Origin: Kiritimatiellia bacterium
GTDB lineage: Bacteria > Verrucomicrobiota > Kiritimatiellia > RFP12 > DVOR01
Direction: 5' to 3'
Length of the DNA: 64,000 nucleotides
Assembly: GCA_900771325.1 (NCBI GenBank)
Contig: CAAGNN010000031.1
Location: 12,395-76,394 of the forward strand
Shown here piece by piece: positions 27,838 through 34,300 of this stretch. Below the pieces are notes generated by a model. That model worked only from the letters and a program-made list of their open reading frames with translations, was not told the origin of the DNA and searched no databases. Both the position numbers and the translations under genes were made by a program. Each line of letters starts with the position of its first letter. Positions within the stretch are counted from its first letter, which is position 1.

Positions 27838-29001
27838 ATGGCTAAAGGTCTCATTAAGAATGCGTATATTGTCAGCCCCGGGTACGAGTTCGACGGCGGG
27901 GCCATCGTCATCGAGAACGGCAAGATTGCCAAGGTGTTGCAGCCGGGTACGCCGCTTCCGACGGATGCCGATTGGGTCTATGATGCTGAGGGCAACCTGG
28001 TGATGCCTGGCTTCATCGATGTGCATACCCACGGCGCGGTGGGCGTGGATGTCTGCGATGCCGACGATCCGACCGCGATTGAGAAGATTGCGAAGGCGAA
28101 GTTGGAAGAGGGTTGCACCGCGTGGTGCCCGACCACGCTCACCCTGCCGCCCGAGCAGCTGGAGGCTTCGCTCAAGCACGTGGCCGAGTATCGCAAGAGC
28201 GAGAAGTACTCGAAGGTCCTGGGCGTGCACCTGGAGGGGCCCTTCGTCAACCCGGCTTGCTGTGGCGCGCAGAATCCTGCCTATCTCCGCAAGCCCGACA
28301 TTGAAGAGGTCAAGCGCTTGCACGCCATTACTCCGGTCTGCCAGGTCTCCTACGCGCCTGAAGCGGAAGTGGGCGACGGTGCGAAGTTCGCGCGCGACTG
28401 CCTGGAGATGGGCATTGTCCCCTCCGCCGGCCACACCAAGTGCTCCTACAAGGAGTTTAAGGCTATCTACGCTGCCGGTCTGCGCCACCTGACGCACTTC
28501 TGCAACCAGATGACCCCGCTCCACCACCGCGACATCGGCCTGGTCGGTGCCGGGCTGCTTCTCGACGACCTGCGCGCCGAGATGATTTGCGACAAGATCC
28601 ACCTCTGCCCCGAGATGATTGAGCTCGCTTTCCAAACCAAGGACCCCGAGACCATCCTCTTGATTACCGACTCGATGCGCGCCAGCCACATGCCCGACGG
28701 CCCCTCCAGCCTCGGCGGGTTGGACGTGATTGTGAAGGACGGCGCGGCGCGTCTGGCCTCCAATGGCGCTCTGGCCGGCTCCATCCTGAAGATGAATGTG
28801 GCCCTCAAGAATGTCTGGGAGATCACCGGTATGCCCCTGAGCGTCCTGGTGAAGACCACCTCCTACAACCAGGCCCTCGAGCACGGCTTGGAGGACACCC
28901 TCGGCTGCATCGAGCCCGGCTACACCGCCGACATCACCGTTCTCGACGACGAATCTTTCGCCGTCAAGGCGGTCTTCATCGACGGCGAGAAGCGCCTGTA
29001 A
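27838..29001 (+). CDS. nagA: N-acetylglucosamine-6-phosphate deacetylase
   Basis: The 387-residue amidohydrolase has the metal-binding PGFIDVHTHG, HLEGPFVNP with the metal-ligand Glu, SAGHT, HLTHFCNQMTPLHHRD (family: HLFNAM) and the catalytic-Asp loop LLITDSMRAS. The enzyme removes acetate from GlcNAc-6-phosphate, giving glucosamine-6-phosphate for glycolysis or cell-wall synthesis, in the cytoplasm. The ATG at 27838 follows an AAAAGGAG site; the longer frame starts in heptamer repeats and was rejected. It has its own promoter and terminator and is monocistronic. HFCN in place of HLFN and TDSM in place of TDA suggest a divergent subfamily, so another N-acetylated amino-sugar phosphate cannot be excluded. 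Confidence 0.9.
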   Translation: MAKGLIKNAYIVSPGYEFDGGAIVIENGKIAKVLQPGTPLPTDADWVYDAEGNLVMPGFIDVHTHGAVGVDVCDADDPTAIEKIAKAKLEEGCTAWCPTTLTLPPEQLEASLKHVAEYRKSEKYSKVLGVHLEGPFVNPACCGAQNPAYLRKPDIEEVKRLHAITPVCQVSYAPEAEVGDGAKFARDCLEMGIVPSAGHTKCSYKEFKAIYAAGLRHLTHFCNQMTPLHHRDIGLVGAGLLLDDLRAEMICDKIHLCPEMIELAFQTKDPETILLITDSMRASHMPDGPSSLGGLDVIVKDGAARLASNGALAGSILKMNVALKNVWEITGMPLSVLVKTTSYNQALEHGLEDTLGCIEPGYTADITVLDDESFAVKAVFIDGEKRL

Positions 29002-29030
29002 GCTCCTTGCTTGGCGCAATACACACGAGG

Positions 29031-29063
29031 CGCGCGGTCCCACGGCCGCGCGTCACGTTTTTT
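29031..29063 (+). terminator. Intrinsic terminator of nagA
   Basis: CGCGCGG (29031-29037) pairs with CCGCGCG (29046-29052); TCACG then six T follow. Confidence 0.8.
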
Positions 29064-29115
29064 ACACCTGCCCCGCCAATGTGACCTCCTCATTGTCCGC
29101 GGCGCGCGAAAGCGA

Positions 29116-29144
29116 TTGACTTTCGCGCGCCGCAGGGGTATACT
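29116..29144 (+). promoter_or_regulatory. Near-consensus sigma-70 promoter of structured RNA copy 1
   Basis: TTGACT (29116-29121), 17-bp spacer, TATACT (29139-29144). The same layout occurs before copy 2, where the -35 is TTGACA. Confidence 0.8.
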
Positions 29145-29150
29145 GTAGGT

Positions 29151-29385
29151 ACATAGTTTGATTCTGGCGATGTCCTAGACCTCTCGCCGTCTCAGACGCA
29201 GAAAGTTGCGTCACGCAACCTTTCGTCCAAAGGAAACGACCAATTTCACTGCACGGACGAAATGGCTGCGGAGACGCGCTGGGGTTATCCCCTGGCGTGT
29301 TTCCCCGTGCTGTTTTCGTGCAAGGCTTTGGTCGGCCTCCTTTGGAAACATCCGGCAGGAGACACGCCTTTTTGTCTCTCCTGCC
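29151..29385 (+). ncRNA. Structured RNA, copy 1 (unassigned family)
   Basis: A region strongly similar to 48876-49111. Local hairpins are GGCGA/TCGCC (29166-29170 with 29184-29188) and GTTGCG-TCA-CGCAAC (29205-29219). A long-range arm is built from CCAAAGG (29227-29233) with CCTTTGG (29339-29345), CGACCAA (29237-29243) with TTGGTCG (29328-29334), and GCACG (29251-29255) with CGTGC (29317-29321), enclosing GGGG-TTAT-CCCC (29281-29292). It ends in GGCAGGAGA/TCTCCTGCC (29354-29362 with 29377-29385). All three long-range helices carry compensatory changes in copy 2. I see no tmRNA, RNase P, 6S or SRP RNA signatures. It may be a stand-alone RNA or the leader of the downstream gene, whose start lies 42 nt further on. 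Confidence 0.75.
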
Positions 29386-29427
29386 CAACCCGCAGCCGCA
29401 AGGCTGCAACCGAGAAGGAGAACGACA

Positions 29428-29937
29428 ATGCAATATGTCCTTATATTAGACGGAGAGCCTAATACAGGAAAGACTAGCACGCTTTCCCTGTTAATTGACG
29501 AGATCGCAAGAATTACTAGCCACTCCCCTGACCAAGAGTATGTCTGGGGCGGATCTGGGACGAACACGACTCTGCAACCTACTACTAATAATCCAACATC
29601 CACCAATACGGATAAATGCGTCTACTTCGATCTTGGTCAGCAAAACACTATTCTCATCGCGACCTCTGGTGATACGCGAGAAAGAATAGAAGTCGTATTG
29701 GAGAAGGTCTTAGGGACACCTCCTGACCTATCTCCAAGATTCTTGATTTTGGCCAGTTCGCACTCAGATCGTCAAAAGCATTATCGCTATATCCTAGATC
29801 GCCTCGAGAAAGAGGGTAAGATCCTGGGCGAAATTGAAGAGATAACGATGCTTGAGACAAAACGAAATCAAGGGAGTGCCACTGCCAATGTATCACGGAT
29901 TATTGACTATTTAAGAAACCGTAATGTATCCATCTAA
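29428..29937 (+). CDS. Small P-loop NTPase-like protein of unknown function
   Basis: The 169-residue protein begins MQYVLILDGEPNTGKTSTL, with a Walker A motif GEPNTGKTS at residues 9-17. A later hydrophobic strand (RFLILASSHSDRQ) may be the second beta strand of the fold, and a charged helix (YRYILDRLEKEGKILGEIEE) follows. No known family was recognised and no other domains are visible. The ATG at 29428 has a GAGAAGGAG ribosome-binding site. The gene is clearly richer in A and T than its neighbours, suggesting recent acquisition, and it lies just downstream of structured RNA copy 1. Confidence 0.75.
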   Translation: MQYVLILDGEPNTGKTSTLSLLIDEIARITSHSPDQEYVWGGSGTNTTLQPTTNNPTSTNTDKCVYFDLGQQNTILIATSGDTRERIEVVLEKVLGTPPDLSPRFLILASSHSDRQKHYRYILDRLEKEGKILGEIEEITMLETKRNQGSATANVSRIIDYLRNRNVSI

Positions 29938-29960
29938 GAGTTTGTAATTCCAGACTCAAG

Positions 29961-30052
29961 GCACATCGTTTTAGAATGTAAGGTTATTCGTATAAGAATC
30001 TACGATGTTAATTATTTCGTTTCTTGAGTAATCTTACGCTGAGACGATGTGC
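29961..30052. repeat. Separated inverted repeat in an AT-rich spacer
   Basis: GCACATCGT (29961-29969) and ACGATGTGC (30044-30052) are exact inverted 9-mers 74 bp apart; ACTCAAG (29954-29960) and CTTGAGT (30023-30029) form a second inverted pair. They could be edges of a small insertion or an operator pair; nothing decides. Confidence 0.35.
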
Positions 30053-30086
30053 TCGTATTGTGAACGCCTAGATGCAGGAGATTGTT

Positions 30087-31325
30087 ATGAAGTTGTACAG
30101 ATTACTCATTCTAGTAGGATTGGTTACGCCTGTAATACACGCAGACACTTGGACGGATCCTCAGACGGGTATTAACTGGCGGTACACTCTTTCCAATGGA
30201 ACCGTTGCAATTGGCGAAGGATTGGATCCTTTATGTACAGCTATAGCCCCCTCCTATGCAGGGTCTCTCTCCATTCCCACCTCCATCAATGGAACCACTG
30301 TGGGTAAATTAAGCGATTACGCATTCCTCGGCTGCACATCGGTAACCGCTGTGACTATTCCAGAGGGAGTTACCTCCATTGGATTGGCAACCTTTCACAG
30401 TTGTAGATCGCTAGCCTCTGTGACTATTCCAGAGGGCGTAACCTCCATTGGAGAGGTAGCCTTCTCCGGCTGCTCGTCTCTGATCTCTGTGGTTATCCCC
30501 GAGAGCGTTACCACTATTGGCTCCGGAGCCTTTGACAATACATACTGCAAACTTATTTTTACTGGGCGACCACCGAGCGAGGGCTTAAGTGAGATTACAA
30601 TCGAAAGGATAGAGTATCCGGAGGAATACACAACAATTTGGGAGCGGGCGCTATTCTTAGCGTGTCAACCAAGTACTGTGTCGGTGCGTGCAGAAATGAC
30701 GACCCCCAAGACAATGAAGGTAACCTACAAGGTCAATAGTCTGTTCTCGCGTGCAAAGGTGCGGGCCGTTGCGTGGAAGGATGGCGTGCGTTCTTTTGCC
30801 AATATCGTTCCCGTCAAGACTGCGGCGGAGGGGTCTCAGGAAGCGGTGCCGAATGGTGAAGCGGTGACAACTGGCGTGGAACATACCTTCATTTGGCAAG
30901 TGTCTGATGATTGGAGTATTGACTTGGCGAAAGTTGCCGTAGAGGTGCTGGCCGAGGAGGCCGGGCTACTTCCGCAGGACCTTGTGACCATTCCGGCAAC
31001 AGAGACGCACGCAAAGATGACTTTCACAGTCAATACACCTACCACCGCGCAACTCTTCAACGCACTCGTCTGGTACTATGCCGATGGCGACTCTGCGCTC
31101 ACGGTCTCAAATGGCGTAGTGAGAATCAATGGCACGCAGGTGGTTAGCGGTTCATCGCTCAGCACATCAACGACCAATGCAACGGCCTTGCTGAATTATC
31201 TCTACGGTAAACTGGGTTACAAGGTGCTTTCGGGTAGCGATTTGTCCTACGCAAAAGCAATGACACGCCTGTCGTTGTCGAATAGCGGTCTCACCCAACT
31301 GTCAGTCAAGATTTCGGAGGAGTGA
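30087..31325 (+). CDS. Exported protein with short BspA-type LRR block
   Basis: The 412-residue protein has an N-terminal signal peptide (MKLYRLLILVGLVTPVIHA). I chose the ATG at 30087 because AGGAG lies 6 bp upstream; a start 15 bp earlier lacks a site. Residues about 25-160 carry a GTTVGKLSDYAFLGCTS opening and three LRR_5 repeats (VTIPEGVTSIGLATFHSC and similar). The remaining 250 residues are two beta-rich segments without LRRs (WQVSDDWSIDLAKVAVEVL) ending in LSLSNSGLTQLSVKISEE. It heads an exported-protein operon with the 1,927-residue cohesin-repeat protein 2 bp downstream. Function is unknown; surface binding is inferred from the LRR block. Confidence 0.8.
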   Translation: MKLYRLLILVGLVTPVIHADTWTDPQTGINWRYTLSNGTVAIGEGLDPLCTAIAPSYAGSLSIPTSINGTTVGKLSDYAFLGCTSVTAVTIPEGVTSIGLATFHSCRSLASVTIPEGVTSIGEVAFSGCSSLISVVIPESVTTIGSGAFDNTYCKLIFTGRPPSEGLSEITIERIEYPEEYTTIWERALFLACQPSTVSVRAEMTTPKTMKVTYKVNSLFSRAKVRAVAWKDGVRSFANIVPVKTAAEGSQEAVPNGEAVTTGVEHTFIWQVSDDWSIDLAKVAVEVLAEEAGLLPQDLVTIPATETHAKMTFTVNTPTTAQLFNALVWYYADGDSALTVSNGVVRINGTQVVSGSSLSTSTTNATALLNYLYGKLGYKVLSGSDLSYAKAMTRLSLSNSGLTQLSVKISEE

Positions 31326-31327
31326 GG

Positions 31328-34300
31328 ATGAAGCGGGCGCGGATGAAAGCGCCGTGGCTTCTGCTCGCTGCTTTGGGATGGGCGCTTTTAGGGAGCGCAG
31401 CAACGGTCACGGTAAAACAGGTCGATTCGCTAGGGAATACCCTGGCGGCAGCCGAATACGCCTCGACGGATACGCTCTTTGCCTCCGTGACGGCACCGGC
31501 GAGGTCTGGCTATCGCTTTGTCTACTGGAAGATTGACCCCGCCCTCTCGACCTTTGTCAATCGAGATCTCTGGGGGCGCGCGCTGGATGCAGTCTCCGTT
31601 ATCCCCAAGGATAGCGTGACCACGCTAACGGCGGTCTATCTACCAGCCTCGACAGACGAGGATAGCGATGGCGTGGCCGATGGCGAGGAGCTCTATTGGT
31701 ATGGCTCGCTGGAGAACAATGCGGAGAGCGATACCGATGGCGATGGTCTCACCTTTGCCGAAGAGTTGCAGTTTGGCCTCAATCCGCACTTCTCCAATGC
31801 CCTCAACCTCGGTGGCGTGGTCTACGGCGACAGTTCGACCTTGCTCTATAACCCCAACGAATATGATAACCCCAACGAATATGTCCCCTACACCCTGCGC
31901 TCCGAGCCGGAGGGAAAACTCTTTGCTACGCAAACAGCCTATGTCACGCCTGGCACTTCAGTGACTACAAAGCGTTATTCGCCCACTGGGTCCACCTTCG
32001 CCTACTGGACAGTTGAAGGTGTGCGGCAAGCGGATTGCTTTGGACGCGCCCTAGAGGCCGTCACCTTTACCGTAGGCACTGAGGCGATGGAGGTGGTGGC
32101 GCATTGCATTGAGGATGACAACGAGCGCCAAATGTACTATTGGTATGGCAGGGTCCTCTCTCCTGACGAGGACACTGACGGCGACGGCTTCTCCTTCGCC
32201 GAGGAAATGCAGTTTGGTCTGAACCCCCACTTCCCCAACACCCTTAAGTTGGGTGGCGTGGTCTATGGCAATGGCCCCACGCTTCTCTATAATCCCAACG
32301 AATACTCGCCCTACACCATCCAGTCCGAGCCTGCGGGTGTCTTCACGACCCAGTCCGGTTACCTCCGCCCGGGCGAGACGAAGACAACCACCTCTTACGC
32401 TACTAACGGCTCGTTCGCCTACTGGGATCTCAATGGCGTACGCCGAGCGGATAGCCTTGGGCGCGCACTTGACAGCATCACCCTCGTGGGCAACGGCTCG
32501 GCTGAGACCTCGCTGGTGGCCACGGCACACTTTATTGCCGATAACGAGGAAGCCCGGGCGATTGCCTATTGGTATGGCGACCGGCCCGACCTCACACTCG
32601 AGAGCGACACCGATGGCGATGGCTACACCCTGGCCGAGGAGTTGCAGTTTGGCCTGAACCCGCTCTTCCCCAACGCCCTTAAGTTGGGCGGCGTGGTCTA
32701 TGGCGACGGCCCCGCGCTGGAAACGAACCTTCAGCCCTTCGATATGGCCGCCAAGGCCTTGGTCGGCGGCTCGCTGACCAACCTTTTCGCTGTCTCCGAC
32801 ACACTCCATGGCGGCTTCACCGGCGGGCGCGACTTTGGCGGAGCCGTCTCCCCGGCGGTTTTCGACACGGAGGGCAACGGCCTCTTCGACTGCCTGTTTT
32901 ATGCCAACGGCACCCTCACGCTCTACCGCAACATCGGCCAAGTCGGCGCGCCGGACTTCGCGGTCACGGAAAACGCCTATCCCCTCCTCGCCGATCGCCT
33001 CGCCACGATGGCGCGCCCGCTCCTCTGCGGCGGTACCAATGAGACCGGCCCCGAACTTCGCTTCTGCGACGATGGCGGCCCCATCTTCGCCTACGACTGC
33101 ACCACCAATGTCATCACCGAGACCGGCCTCACCGGCTGGCCCGTGTGGTCCGCCCTGGACGGCTGGGGCACCTTCGATGGCACCACGCTGCGCCTCAGCG
33201 CCGGCACCGCCGACTGCGATAGCGCTCCTACCTCCGTGACCGCCGCCGCACTCTTGGAAGCCACCGGCGACAACACCGCCGACCTCCTTGTGGCCGACGC
33301 CGAGGGGCGCATCAGCCTCTACCAGCGCTCCGCCGCCGGCCTCACCCTCAAGCACCGCATCTGGGGCGGCACCTACGTGGGCTTCGCCCAAGGTCTCACC
33401 CTCGCACCGGTCGACTGGGAGGGCGATGGAGACGGCGATATGCTCGCCGGCACCGCCGATGGTCACCTCCTGCTCCTCACCGACCCTGGCGTCGGCCGTC
33501 CCACCAACCTAACCGCCACCGCCGGCTACGACAATGTCCTCCTCGCCTGGGACCCGAACGCCCAGTCGCGCGTCTGCGGCTACAATGTCTACCGTGCCCA
33601 AACGGCGGACTTTGCGCGCATTGCTGAGGCACCCCTGCCCACCTATCGCGATTACCCGCCCGCAATCGCCACCTGGCTCTACCGTGTGACGACTCTCTCG
33701 CGCCTCTGGAAGGCCGGCAACTCCACCCCCGAGACCTTCGAGAGCGCCCCCTCGGAGATCGTCAGCGCGACCCTGGGTGGTGTCTGCCTCTCGGTGATGC
33801 CCGAGATCACCACCTACGATAATGCCGAGATTGCCTGGGCCATCTCCATCGATAACACCCAGGGTCTCGCCGCCCAAGGCTTCGCGATGACCTTCACCTA
33901 CCCCGAGGGACTCGTCGAGCCGCTGGACTTCACCTGCACGGCCCTGACCGAGGGCCTTACCCTCACCTCCGAGGCCGCCTCAGGCACCTGGTGCCTCGCG
34001 GCCACAGACGGCACCTTCGCCCCCGGCGGCGGCCCCCTCTTCTCGCTACGCTTCAAGGTCCCGGCTGGGGCTATCGGCACCGGCACCCTCGCCGTCACCG
34101 AGGCCACCTTCACCGCCACCGATGGTCGCCCCGTGGCCACCAACACGCTGCCGATTACCACCGCGCTCACCATCCAGGCGCGGCCGGTGCCCGCGCAGGT
34201 CGCCCTCACAATGGCCGACCAGGAGGTCGAGACCCTCGCAACCGTCGAGGTGCCCGTCGAGGTGACGACCTCGGGCGACATCGATTGGGAGAGCCTCACC

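Larger units (their letters stand above)
29002..29427 (+). other. 426-bp spacer holding a terminator, strong promoter and structured RNA copy 1
   Basis: After nagA there is an intrinsic terminator, then a sigma-70 promoter and a structured RNA, a GNRA-capped hairpin (GCAGCC-GCAA-GGCTGC, 29392-29407) and the GAGAAGGAG ribosome-binding site of the next gene. A TTG-initiated open frame runs through the RNA into the next gene but is not considered coding. Confidence 0.75.

Noticed and set aside
27817..29043. 408-codon minus-strand open frame
   Set aside because: Antisense to nagA; low-complexity shadow with no recognisable domain.
29206..29427. TTG-started N-terminal extension of the P-loop protein (and the matching one at 48931)
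   Set aside because: It would translate through the structured RNA; the internal ATGs have strong ribosome-binding sites and sensible N-termini.
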